Below, one piece after another: positions 1 through 8,633 of a stretch of 20,777 nt of DNA; positions within the stretch are counted from its first letter, which is position 1; the number at the start of each line of letters is the position of its first letter. A program made the position numbers and the translations under genes. The stretch spans positions 1-20,777 of the forward strand of contig DASWCW010000142.1 in NCBI GenBank assembly GCA_036395835.1, read 5' to 3'. The notes beneath the pieces are model-generated. The model saw only the letters and a program-made list of their open reading frames with translations. It made no database searches and was not told the origin of the DNA. This stretch comes from AP-16 sp036395835 (GTDB taxonomy: Bacteria > Pseudomonadota > Alphaproteobacteria > Rhizobiales > Xanthobacteraceae).

Positions 1-230
1 CGACGCTGCAGCCGAAACGGTCATCGTGGACGCTCCTGGGTGCGGGTCGGCGGGCGGCAATCCGGCACGAAATTAGCGCAGAATTGCGGCTTCCATCAGC
101 TGAGACCGGCCAGCACGCCGCTTCTCCCTCCCCCGCGCCACAGCGCTGCCCGTAGCACGCCGCCGCGGCTACGGATTGGCAACGCTTCAGTGGGATCGTG
201 GGCCGCAGTATCGCCCAACCGAGAATCCAC

Positions 231-987
231 ATGGCCCAATCCGCGTGGCGCGCGCAACGAAACGCCAAGGCGCTCGCTCGCTTGCAGCGCAATCTTCCGG
301 GGATTTTTCCGGCATCCGTGTTGTTGCATGCCCGCGCCCGCCCGTTCATTCCGCCGACCCCGCGCCGCGCCGTTGAATCCTATTGGCGCCAGCATCCGAT
401 CCGGGCCGACAAGCTCGCCCGCGCGCTCGCGGCGTTGAGCGGCGCGCCGGAAGGCTGGGTCTGGCAAATATCGTCGGGGGCACCGCTCGGGTTTCGCGCG
501 CCGCCGGCGCCGTTTCGCGAAAAGGCCCATGCCAAGAGGCCAGGCTATTGCTGTGTGTACGGCCAGCCGGTGTTCCGGTTCGGATGGCATCGCGATCTGG
601 GGTCCCAACCGCAATGCGAGCTGGCACGCTTGCTGCGTCGCGGCCTGGAAGCTGTGGACGGCGCCGAGCGACCACGTTCGGCATTTGCGACGTCTACAGA
701 ACCACCGTTGCGCTTTGACCGGCGCGCGGCTCGCCAAGGACGCGGAGGTCGATCACCGCGTGCCGCTGTTCCAGGTCTGGCGCGGCGAGCGGGCAGAGCG
801 AGCCTGGCCGGCAGTGCTGATCTATTGGGGCGTGCCCAATCTGCAGGTCATCAACCGATCCGCCCACGTGGAGAAATGCGGGCTGGAATCGGCGTCACGC
901 GCGCGGTTGCGGCAGGCTGAAGCCGCAGAACGCAACGCCGACTTTGCCGCGAGCCATGCGCTGCCGCCGCTCTGCGATTCCACATGA
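231..987 (+). pseudogene. HNH endonuclease-like gene, frameshifted
   Basis: The coding sequence is split over two frames. One frame runs from the ATG at 231 (or 198) to about 600 and contains YCCVYGQPVFRFGWHRDL. The downstream frame then gives WGPNRNASWHACCVAAW, and the TGA is at 985-987. Joining them near 600 (one extra or two missing bases around the GATCTGGGG run) restores one continuous protein. The C-terminal part carries the HNH signature: a CALTG knuckle, DHRVPL with the catalytic His codon at 754-756, NLQVINR, and H-x3-C. The family would be a metal-dependent nuclease, but the role is unknown. A first Cys pair appears degraded (CCVYG where CxxC would be expected). The HNH half is convincing; the N-terminal extent is less certain. 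A sequencing error is an alternative to true decay. Confidence 0.6.
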
Positions 988-1536
988 GGGGGCCATAGAC
1001 GACCCTGGAATGCAGCCGCGCGCAGGAATGGCCACGGGGTTTTCGGCGGAATAGCGACGAAAGGGGGCGCCTGCTGTGGGGACCGAGACGGCATACGGCC
1101 CTGAGGGGTCCGCGAGGTTCGCCTGGCATCGCGAAGCTCTGCGGCGTTTGGCCGGGGTAATCGGCCAGCTCGAGCCGAACTTACCCCCAAAGTCTTGCCG
1201 GCGGTCGCCGGGGCGAGTGAGCCTACATCTCCATTGCAATCAATTGCACGCAAGGTGGGAGTATCCGGTCGGGGTGCCCGGCGGATAGCTCTGGGCGGGA
1301 AGACCAGCACGCCCGGACGCGATGCAGAACCCCGCGGGTCGGGGCAGCCATTTCCGAGCACTCGCGCGCGTTCACTGATTCTATCGGTTGCGTGTCCCCC
1401 GCTGGAGCGGCTCGGTTACGCTATGCGGGATTGAAACCGGGTGTGGGTGGCTTTTTTCCAGGAATGTGAGCGGGTCTCCAGGACACTCTGGCGGCCTTTG
1501 CGTGCGGCGTGTTCTGGCGCCCAGCGTCAGCGAGAC
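988..1536. other. 549-bp stretch with no supported gene
   Basis: Short overlapping reading frames exist on both strands, but none has a recognisable motif, a ribosome binding site or a signal peptide. I see no tRNA, strong hairpin or repeat here. Confidence 0.4.
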
Positions 1537-2121
1537 TCACCGTCCCTCTGCTTTGACTTCAAGAGCCCTGAGTGAGCGACTGATCCTCGTCACGATGCCG
1601 TCCCAGGCCCTCTCTTCCCGCTCCGGATACTCGAGGTACACGCAGTGCATCGTCCCGTTCGGCTTCGGCACGAAGTTACACCTGCTGTAGAAGGTGAGGT
1701 CGTCGCGCGTCCCGGAGATGGCAAAGAACTTGTCGGTGATCCTCTCATAGGTGAGACGGCTTCGGTCGATGCGGAGGTGGCGGTTGATGTACGAGCGGGG
1801 GCTCTCCCGCCCGTCGTTGGGCAGAGAGTACACGCTCATCTTCGCGCGGCCGTCTGTAGTGCGGAAGAGCGCTTCCGATTCCCGCTCTGACGAGTCGTCC
1901 CTGACGGAGAAGACGTTGGACGGGTACTCGACCGCGGTATCAATCTCCGGACTGACGTAGCTCGACCAACCCTCAGGGCCGCCGAAGCTCCTCAGCGCGA
2001 AGCCGACTGATTCTGACCCGCGGTGACCGTGATGGGCTCCTCGCTGCCGCGCGTATGCAGGGACCGACAGGGTTGCTCCAACGAGGAGTGCGGTCAAAGC
2101 GCAGACAAGGACGTGACGCAT
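1537..2121 (-). CDS. Exported protein of unknown function
   Basis: The ATG at 2121 gives a protein of about 194 residues that starts with a clear Sec signal peptide: MRHVLVC, a hydrophobic core, then VPAYA before RQ, with an AxA-type cleavage site. A GTG at 2145 would add eight residues; neither start has a strong ribosome binding site, and I chose the ATG because it puts the signal peptide at the N-terminus. The mature part is soluble, with a His/Gly-rich start, a segment GWSSYVSPEIDTAVEYP, and a later pair of Cys in TFYSRCNF and GTMHCVY that could form a disulfide. The general layout resembles small periplasmic proteins common in Hyphomicrobiales, but I cannot name the family. It stands alone on the minus strand with no operon partner. 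Confidence 0.7.
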   Translation of the reverse strand: MRHVLVCALTALLVGATLSVPAYARQRGAHHGHRGSESVGFALRSFGGPEGWSSYVSPEIDTAVEYPSNVFSVRDDSSERESEALFRTTDGRAKMSVYSLPNDGRESPRSYINRHLRIDRSRLTYERITDKFFAISGTRDDLTFYSRCNFVPKPNGTMHCVYLEYPEREERAWDGIVTRISRSLRALEVKAEGR

Positions 2122-2897
2122 CGCGGCAGGTCCAACTTTGGTCACCCATCGTCAAACGAGACAAGTTTCAGGCGGGTTCCCTGATCTCAAGTTCACGGGC
2201 TTGCGGACCGGTGCAGCCCAAATTTTTCATGGGCCATAACTGTCGAGATAGGCGGTCCGATCTGCAATTGCGTGCAATCGAATGGACGCTCCGGGGCAAG
2301 AAGGATCGCTCAGCGTAGCGGGTGGCCGGAGCCTCAATGATTCCACTTGTATTGAGGGTGTTCCGCTCCAAAACCCCCACGTATTCCGTGCCAACCCCCA
2401 TCCTGGAGGGCAGCAGTCGTCGGTGATGGGCAGCGCGCCCGAAATGCCAAACGTGCGGCGAAGACCGGAGAACAATCGGTGTCCATTGCTACCGAATTTG
2501 CTACCCAACAGCTTGGGACGAGCCGGGATCGAAACGTATGGAGAACGCCGCTGGGTTCGTTTTTGCCAAGCGTTTCAGTACGTTTAGGTCTAGCTCGGGA
2601 CTAACCGGGATTGCGGCGACAGAATTTGCAGACCGCTGCGTAACCACTCCGCCACGTGGCCCCGTACCGCCGATAGGTAAACCGCGCCGGGGTCCCAGGC
2701 AATAGCCGAGGCCTTGCTGCGGAATGGACGGAAGCGGGCCTCCGGGAACCGGACAACGTATGTGCCGCCTAACCCGGACAATCCAAGTGCTACCGACAAC
2801 AGGCGCGGCGATACACCTAGGCCCGGATAGGCGAGCTATGCTGGAATTACGGCCGCCGGCCCGCGGGCGGAAACGCGGAGGGGCGCAGCGTCGCAAC
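2122..2897. other. Gene-free stretch holding a tRNA fragment
   Basis: No convincing protein gene lies in this 776-bp stretch. It holds the tRNA-Cys 5'-half described separately. Near 2518-2540 the minus strand reads like a tRNA T-arm (TTCGATCCCGG), but no intact cloverleaf can be drawn around it. Confidence 0.4.
2623..2661 (-). tRNA. tRNA-Cys 5'-half remnant (anticodon GCA)
   Basis: On the minus strand the sequence matches the first half of a bacterial tRNA-Cys. It has acceptor 5' strand GGCCACG, then TG, a D arm with GCG/CGC stem around GAGTGGTTA, and the anticodon loop CTGCAAA with GCA. After the anticodon loop the identity stops: the 3' anticodon strand (TTCTG) does not pair with GCGGT, and no T arm or matching acceptor 3' strand follows. 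It is therefore a partial copy, not a functional tRNA. Such halves can be left by an integration or recombination event at a tRNA gene. Confidence 0.5.
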
Positions 2898-3914
2898 ATG
2901 AAAACACAAATCGCTTTCGCTTTGCTTGCGCCGTTTCTGTTCGCGGAGGTGGCGCGTGCGCAATTTTCGGCGACGCCGCTGACCGACATGGGCACCGCGC
3001 TTTACCTCGGGGCATTTCCGGGGATGCTGTACCAGGGCTCGAACGTTTCGCCATCGGACCACGCCGCGGACGGGATTGGTTTTGCCGCAAAAATCCGGCC
3101 GCTCGACACGAGAGGCAATCCGGCATCCGCCGGAAAAATCGTGGTGATCGCCATCGGGATGTCGAACTGGACCATGGAGATGTGCGGCGGCCAGCCGTGC
3201 AATTCCGGCACATTCGTTCCGACGATCTCGGCGGCCCCGAATTTCAATCCGAGGGTCGCGATCGTCGATTGCGCGGTGAGCGGGGCAGTCACGAAGTACT
3301 GGACGAGCGATGCTGCGCAACGTCCGTACTCCACCGGGCTCTACACCAACTGCAGGAAGCTGCTTGCGAAGCTAGGCTATACCGAGGCGCAGGTGCAGGC
3401 GATCTTGTGGAAAGACGTGAACGCCGATCCGACCGTTTCACTCGATTCGACATCCGTGTGCTCGCCGGCGTCGGCGGTAGATGTCTGCCGCTACGAATAC
3501 CTGTTCGGCCAAGTGGCCCGCTATGTCAGGAAGCGGTATCGGCACCTTCAGCAGATGTTCGTTCACAGCCGCATCTATGCCGGCTACGCGACGATCAAGC
3601 TCAACCCCGAGCCCTACGTCTACGAGTACGGTTTCGGCAACAAATGGGCGATCTGGGCACAGATCAATCAGATGCGAGGCAGCGGCATCGACCCGACTGC
3701 CGGCGACCTCAGCTATTCGGCGGCGCCATGGATCGATTGAGGACCGTATTTCTGGGCCTCGGGCGCGACCCCGCGCAGCGACGGGCTGACCTGGCTTCCG
3801 GCTGATTTCGACGGCGACGGCACGCATCCAAGTGCAAGCGGCATCCGCAAGGTCGTCGACATGATGGTACCGTTCTATCTGAATTCTCCGATGACGCCGT
3901 GGATGCGCAAGTGA
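2898..3914 (+). pseudogene. Exported SGNH/GDSL-type hydrolase, in-frame stop
   Basis: The ATG at 2898 has a GGAGGGG element about 14 nt upstream and opens a signal peptide (MKTQIAFALLAPFLFAEVARA, cleaved before QFS). The mature protein has VVIAIGMSN, which fits block I of SGNH hydrolases (nucleophile Ser within GxSN). The frame hits TGA at 3738-3740 after 280 residues. Reading on in the same frame gives 57 more codons, GPYFWASG through DFDGDGTHPSASG to MRK and a TGA at 3912-3914. DGTHPS is the expected block V with the catalytic Asp-x-x-His. The gene therefore has one premature stop (WID-stop-GPYFW), most simply a TGG to TGA change. As written, the product lacks its catalytic Asp/His. The family acts on ester bonds of lipids or glycans outside the cytoplasm; the substrate is unknown. 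Confidence 0.7.
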
Positions 3915-4134
3915 ACGGGCGATTTGCCCACGCGGATCTGGAAGGGTGCGCGTGGGCACGGCGCATCGTACCTGCGTATCGCACGCGCGAGGCAATAGCC
4001 GCCGCGAGCCGGATCACGGATCGGGAAAGGTCGCGCTAGTCTAGCGTCGGAGTGCCTCGGGCTTCGTTTGCACTCCGTCAGACGACGTCGAGGCCGTTCT
4101 TCACGAGCTTATCGTCGCCTTCGAGGATCGACAG

Positions 4135-4160
4135 ATGAAAAAGGCCGCCCAGCCCGGCGT
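4135..4160 (-). terminator. Weak terminator-like hairpin after the OMP gene
   Basis: On the minus strand, just past the OMP stop, a short GCCG/CGGC stem with a seven-base loop is followed by CCTTTTT. The stem is only four pairs, so this is a weak candidate. Confidence 0.3.
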
Positions 4161-4162
4161 TC

Positions 4163-4978
4163 TCAGAAGGGCGCAAATTTGTAATTCAAGCCAAGCCGTA
4201 CGATATTATCCGTTGTCCTCATGCTGACGGTCCCCGAGCCTGCCGGTATCAATGTGGTGCCTTGTACAGCAAAGGCTCCTTGCGTAATAAAGCCTCTCCT
4301 TGTCGTGCCCAAATCAGCAAACAAATATTCGGCCCTGACAGTCCAATTATTGCAGAAAGCCACCTCGGCACCGCCTCCAGCGGTCCAACCAAGCATGATC
4401 GGGTTGAGGCTTGACGGTTGGATCAACACTGCGGTGGAACCGTCACCCGCATTCGTTGCAGTTCCGGCGACGTGCTCTTTGCCGGCAGCCCAAGCCAAGC
4501 CTCCCGTCCCGTAAAAGAGGGCTGGCCCGAGAGCAACGCCGAACCGGCCCCGCACGGTTCCAAACCAGTTGATCGTGCCCGAGTGCGTAACGGAGACCGT
4601 GCCCTGCACTGGAGTAGTCGTGAATGCGGAATTGAAGGTTGCTTGCTTCGCCTTCTCAGCGCCGAAATCGATATCCGCCTCGAACCCGACCAGGAAAACC
4701 GAATATTGCCAATTCCACCCAGCTTGAATTCCGCCTAACGGACCGCTGAATTTCTCGGCGTCCACACCCGTAACCGACACCGTAGGAATATTCCACGTGT
4801 CCCGCGCACGCCCAAAGCTAAATCCAGCATTGATCCCGCCGTAGAACCCATTCCAGTCCCATGTTCGGGGCCAAGGCGGAGGCGGCCCGGCCGCAACACT
4901 AACCGGCAAGTCGGCAGCCATTGCGGCCGTACCACTCAGGGCTAGGATAACGGCCGCGGCCAGCGCAAATCTCGGCAT
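4163..4978 (-). CDS. Outer-membrane beta-barrel protein (Omp25/RopB-like)
   Basis: The ATG at 4978 has a Shine-Dalgarno AAGGAT seven bases upstream, so I prefer it to the TTG at 4996. The 271-residue product begins with a signal peptide (MPRFALAAAVILALSGTAAMA, cleaved before ADLP). The mature start ADLP and the segment WNGFYGGINAGFSFG are typical of the small eight-stranded OmpA-like/Omp25 family of Hyphomicrobiales. Alternating aromatic/glycine strands follow: FLVGFEADIDFG, GTVRGRFGVALGPALFYGTGGLAW, WTVRAEYLFADLG. The chain ends in VRLGLNYKFAPF, a terminal Phe as required for recognition by the BAM complex. The role is structural or adhesion-related in the outer membrane. It is monocistronic. 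Confidence 0.85.
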   Translation of the reverse strand: MPRFALAAAVILALSGTAAMAADLPVSVAAGPPPPWPRTWDWNGFYGGINAGFSFGRARDTWNIPTVSVTGVDAEKFSGPLGGIQAGWNWQYSVFLVGFEADIDFGAEKAKQATFNSAFTTTPVQGTVSVTHSGTINWFGTVRGRFGVALGPALFYGTGGLAWAAGKEHVAGTATNAGDGSTAVLIQPSSLNPIMLGWTAGGGAEVAFCNNWTVRAEYLFADLGTTRRGFITQGAFAVQGTTLIPAGSGTVSMRTTDNIVRLGLNYKFAPF

Positions 4979-5371
4979 GATTATCCTTGATGACAAGGCA
5001 ATTGGGCGCAGGGAGCTTATCAGGGTTGCCGGCGCTTAGGTGGCTGTCCTGCAACAGGTTCCCGCAAAACCAATCGGCCGGAAGGAAGGACCCGAGCCAC
5101 CCGACGATTTCCCCAATGACGGGAGCTTCGGCGGCACACGCAGCATGAAAAGGCCGCCCGGTACCGAGCGGCCTTTGGATCCGACGCTTGGCTATCCTGC
5201 GCGGGGCCCGACGATTTGGCGCCGGAGGTCGAATTCTGGCCGGGATAACTTGATTCGGCGCCGGCCGGTTCCGGGGCCCGCGCCGATGCCGGCCGGGCTT
5301 GGCGGCTACCAAGGGAAGCATTTTAGGGGTAATGTCACCAGGTCGCTGCTGAGCCGCGGTGAGAATTCCGC
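4979..5371. other. Intergenic region between divergent genes
   Basis: This region separates the minus-strand OMP gene from the plus-strand secreted-protein gene, so both promoters should lie here. I cannot assign firm -35/-10 boxes. The only clear structure is the hairpin at 5149-5176. Confidence 0.4.
5149..5176 (-). terminator. Orphan terminator-like hairpin
   Basis: A perfect 9-bp inverted repeat, AAAGGCCGC and GCGGCCTTT, encloses a 10-base loop. Read on the minus strand, it ends CCTTTTC, like an intrinsic terminator. No gene that would need it on that strand lies just upstream, so it may end an unrecognised small transcript or be a relic. Confidence 0.5.
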
Positions 5372-5863
5372 ATGAAGCGAACATGCGCTTTCGCCTTGGT
5401 CGTTATCGGGCTCACGCCGATCGTCACGGCCGATGCACAACAATCGCTTCCCGCACGAGAGGATCCGGCGACCGCGCAGCCTGCTGCGCGACCAATCGCC
5501 AAGGGCCCGGCGATCGACGGAATCTGGTCTGGCACGCTGACTCAAGTCGCAGGGGGAGCGGCGACAAAAAGCGGCGGCGAATCCAAATATGCCATTGTGC
5601 TCACCATTACCGCGAAGGGGGCCGAGTCCGTTTATCCCGAGCTTGGATGTCAAGGAAAACTAAACCGCATCGGCACGTCGCCGAGCTACGCCTTTTTTGT
5701 GGAAGTGATCACTCGTGGCCAGGGCGAGAAAGGGGGGCGCTGCCCGGATGGTACCATCACCCTGACACGCGTGGGCGAAAACATCGGTTTGAAATGGTTT
5801 GGCATTTTTCAGAACGAGCTCATTCTTGCCTGGGGTACGCTCGCGCGGAAAGCTGGACAATAA
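5372..5863 (+). CDS. Small exported protein of unknown function
   Basis: The ATG at 5372 follows GGTGAG and opens a 163-residue protein with a signal peptide (MKRTCAFALVVIGLTPIVTADA, cleaved before QQ). A Pro/Ala-rich linker of about 25 residues follows, then one compact domain from about residue 48: DGIWSGTLTQV, SKYAIVLTITA, YPELGCQGKL, VEVITRG, GGRCPDGTITL, LKWFGIF, LAWGTLARK. Two Cys (in LGCQG and GRCPDG) may form a disulfide. The pattern suggests a small beta-barrel-like periplasmic domain that I recall from other Hyphomicrobiales as a conserved hypothetical protein, but I cannot name a function. A second exported protein follows on the same strand after 190 bases. Confidence 0.75.
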   Translation: MKRTCAFALVVIGLTPIVTADAQQSLPAREDPATAQPAARPIAKGPAIDGIWSGTLTQVAGGAATKSGGESKYAIVLTITAKGAESVYPELGCQGKLNRIGTSPSYAFFVEVITRGQGEKGGRCPDGTITLTRVGENIGLKWFGIFQNELILAWGTLARKAGQ

Positions 5864-6053
5864 CCATTGTATGGTCGGGGTCGGCTGTTCTGGTCCACCC
5901 GCGAAAGCTCGGCCCATTTCTGACCGTTCTCGGGCCTGCCTCACGTCGTCGGCCGAGGTGGCGTCGTGGAAGGAAAATTGGCTAAAGTGCGCGCGGCCCG
6001 GGGAGGGCCCGGGGGCGGCCAGCGTCTCGTGCGAAGCAAAATGGAGAGGACTT

Positions 6054-6524
6054 GTGGGGAAAAACATCGTCGTTTTGGCAGCCATACTGGGGTTGCTCGT
6101 TTTCGGGCCGGCTCACGCCGAGAACGTCTCCGGGGCCCGCGTGCTCGAGCAGGGCATTTACTCGGCCCAGCTGAAGACCGAGGAAAAAAGCGGAAAGACG
6201 ATCTCCACCGGCTACAAGCTGATAAAGCGCGGCAACGTCATCGTCAGCAGCGACTATGAGGTGAGCCAATTCGACGACGGTCTCCCGCGGGTCGGTTTCT
6301 GGTGGTATCTCGACGGAAGTCCCGTGGGCACGAACGTGAAAATCAAGGTCATCAGAATGCATCCCGACGGAACCAGCGACACCTCGTTTTGGGATCGCAC
6401 GCTGGGAAAAAAGACCTGGAACGGGGTGCGCGTCATGGATTGGAAGGACGTGATCGGAACGAACAGGTTCGAGGTATGGTACGGCGACCGCAAGCTGACG
6501 GAGGCCAACTTCGAGGTGAAGTGA
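6054..6524 (+). CDS. Exported protein, possibly DUF3859-like
   Basis: I chose the GTG at 6054, preceded by GGAGAGGA three bases upstream, because it places a signal peptide at the N-terminus (VGKNIVVLAAILGLLVFGPAHA, cleaved before EN). The reading frame extends further upstream without a better start. The 156-residue product has ARVLEQGIYSAQL, STGYKLIKRGNVIVSSD, RVGFWWYLDGSPVGTNVKIKVI and FEVWYGDRKLTEANFEV. This looks like an immunoglobulin-like beta-sandwich. The GIYSA start and the later G-FWWYLDG element recall DUF3859, but the match is by eye only. It is convergent with the TRAP permease gene. Confidence 0.7.
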   Translation: MGKNIVVLAAILGLLVFGPAHAENVSGARVLEQGIYSAQLKTEEKSGKTISTGYKLIKRGNVIVSSDYEVSQFDDGLPRVGFWWYLDGSPVGTNVKIKVIRMHPDGTSDTSFWDRTLGKKTWNGVRVMDWKDVIGTNRFEVWYGDRKLTEANFEVK

Positions 6525-6543
6525 TATGATACGCCGCAAGCGC

Positions 6544-6562
6544 CGCGGCAAAATCCGCCGCG
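6544..6562. terminator. Hairpin between convergent genes
   Basis: A perfect 6-bp repeat, CGCGGC and GCCGCG, encloses AAAATCC in the 60-bp gap between two converging genes. There is no strong T-run, so a bidirectional terminator is possible but weakly supported. Confidence 0.3.
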
Positions 6563-6584
6563 CAACCGGTGTGGCCGGAGTTCC

Positions 6585-8558
6585 CTACATCCCCAGCAGC
6601 TTCGGCAGGAACAACGACAGCCCCGGCCAATAGGTGACGATCACCAGGAACGCGAGCATCGTCAGCAGCCACGGCCATACCGCCACGGTGAGCTCGCTGA
6701 TGCCCATCTTGGCGATGCCGGACGCCACATAGAGATTGAGGCCGACCGGCGGATGGCACATGCCGATTTCCATATTGACCGTGATCAGGATCCCGAAATG
6801 GATCGGATCGATGCCGAGCTTGATGGCGACCGGGAACAGGATCGGCGCCATGATCAGGATGATCGAGGAGGGCTCCATCACGTTGCCGGCGAGCAGCAGC
6901 AGCAGGTTCACCACCAGCAGGAACGTGATCCAGCCCAGCCCCTGCTCGATCATCCAGGCCGCCATCGCCTGCGGGATGTTCTCGTGCGTCATCAGGAACG
7001 AGAACAGCACCGCGTTGGTGATGATGTAGAGCAGCATGGCGCTCATGTTGGCTGACGACAGCAGCACCCGCGGCACCTCGCTCAGGCGCAGGTCCTTGTA
7101 GACGAACACGGCAACCGCGAAGGCATAGACCGCGCTCATCGCCGCGGCCTCCGTCGGCGTGAACAGGCCGGTGTAGATGCCGCCGATGACGACGACGATC
7201 AGCAACAAGCCCCAGATCGATTTGCGGAACGTGTCGAGTTGCTGCCGGAACGAGGCGCGCGGCATGCGCGGGTAGTCGTTCCTGTAGGCGCGATACCAGG
7301 TCGTAGCGCCGAGCATGGAGGCGAGCATCAGCCCCGGCACAATGCCGGCGATGAACAGCTTGCCGATCGAGGCGTTGGTCGACACCGCATAGAGCACCAT
7401 GGCGATCGACGGCGGAATGAGAATCCCGAGCGCGCCCGCGGTGGTGACGACGCCGGCGCCGAACCGATTGGGAAAGCCCTGCGCCACCATCGCCGGCAGG
7501 ATCACCGAGCCGATGGCGACGACGGTCGCGGGCGAGGAGCCCGACACCGCCGCGAACAACGCGCACGCCATGACGGCGGCGAGCCCCAGCCCGCCGTGCC
7601 AATGGCCGACCATCGCCGTCGCGAAGGCGATCATGCGCCGCGCCACGCCGCCGTGCGTCAGGAAATTCCCGGCGAGAATGAAGAACGGCACCGCCATGAT
7701 CTCGAATCTTTCGATGCCGGTGAAAAGCTTCAGCGCCACGGCCTCGATCGGGACCTGGGTCAGCGTGAACAGGAAGGTGAGCACGGTGAGACCGAGCGCG
7801 ATCGAGATCGGCATGCCGGTCATCATCAGGGCGATCAGCAGCGCGAAGATGAGGAGCGAGCGCGTGCCCGGACCGACCTCGATCAACCCGAACTTGGCGA
7901 GAAAGCAGATTCCGACCAGCAGCACCGGGATGAAAATCAGCGCCGCCGACAAGCCGCGGCCGTCGCGCTTGGTCTCCTGACCGGCCGCCGGGAAGATCGG
8001 GACCGGCTCGACCGGCTCCGGCGCCTCGACGCCCTCGACATGCGCCGCCTCGTGATGCGGCAAGTCGCCGGTGCGGAAGAAATGCCAGGCGACCTGCAGA
8101 AACCGGAAGCACATCAGATAGGAGCCGAGCGGAACCGCCAGATAGACGATCCACATCGGCGCCTCGAGGTCGTTCGATTGCTGGCCCGTTTCCGACATGT
8201 GCCAGACGAAGATCCCCCCGAGCGTGCCGACCACGCCCGTGAACAGCGCGCCGCACAACAGCCCGAACAGGATGACGCGCCGGGCTTTGGCGGCCGGCAG
8301 GCGGTTGACCAGGACATCGACGCCGACGTGGATGCCCGTCCGCACGCCGTAGGCGGCGCCGAACTTGGCCATCCACACGAACATGTAGATGCACAATTCC
8401 TGCGCCCACGAGAAATCGAGCTGGCTGGCGTAGGGAAACAGCAGCTCGTAGCCCGAGGCGTAGCGATGCACGACGGCGACGAAAATGATGATCGTCGCCG
8501 CAGCCATGAGGAAGGAGATGATCCATTCCTCGAGATGATCGAGAACTTTCAGGACCAT
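6585..8558 (-). CDS. dctQM: TRAP transporter fused permease (DctQ-DctM)
   Basis: This 657-residue inner-membrane protein joins both TRAP membrane subunits. Residues 1-165 are the small DctQ-type part, with WAQELCIYMFVWMAKFGAA and GVRTGIHVGVDVL as its hallmark segment. A Pro/Glu-rich cytoplasmic linker spans about 170-205. The large DctM-type part (about 205-657) has many membrane helices, with LLIALMMTGMPISIALGL, AVPFFILAGNFLTHGG, GSSPATVVAIGSVILPAM and MCHPPVGLNLYVASGI. The protein uses the sodium or proton gradient to import the substrate delivered by DctP. It is the last gene of the operon, 75 bases after the binding-protein gene. No clear ribosome binding site precedes its ATG. Substrate choice cannot be read from the permease. 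Confidence 0.93.
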   Translation of the reverse strand: MVLKVLDHLEEWIISFLMAAATIIIFVAVVHRYASGYELLFPYASQLDFSWAQELCIYMFVWMAKFGAAYGVRTGIHVGVDVLVNRLPAAKARRVILFGLLCGALFTGVVGTLGGIFVWHMSETGQQSNDLEAPMWIVYLAVPLGSYLMCFRFLQVAWHFFRTGDLPHHEAAHVEGVEAPEPVEPVPIFPAAGQETKRDGRGLSAALIFIPVLLVGICFLAKFGLIEVGPGTRSLLIFALLIALMMTGMPISIALGLTVLTFLFTLTQVPIEAVALKLFTGIERFEIMAVPFFILAGNFLTHGGVARRMIAFATAMVGHWHGGLGLAAVMACALFAAVSGSSPATVVAIGSVILPAMVAQGFPNRFGAGVVTTAGALGILIPPSIAMVLYAVSTNASIGKLFIAGIVPGLMLASMLGATTWYRAYRNDYPRMPRASFRQQLDTFRKSIWGLLLIVVVIGGIYTGLFTPTEAAAMSAVYAFAVAVFVYKDLRLSEVPRVLLSSANMSAMLLYIITNAVLFSFLMTHENIPQAMAAWMIEQGLGWITFLLVVNLLLLLAGNVMEPSSIILIMAPILFPVAIKLGIDPIHFGILITVNMEIGMCHPPVGLNLYVASGIAKMGISELTVAVWPWLLTMLAFLVIVTYWPGLSLFLPKLLGM

Positions 8559-8633
8559 GATTGCATCGTCGACGGCACGGCTGCTGGAAATCTCGGCTGC
8601 CGGCGCCGCGCTCCACCCCGCGTTTGACGCAGC

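Noticed and set aside
2590..2799. Short minus-strand frame reading VAEWLRSGLQIL
   Set aside because: This phrase is the translation of a tRNA-Cys D arm and anticodon region, not a protein.
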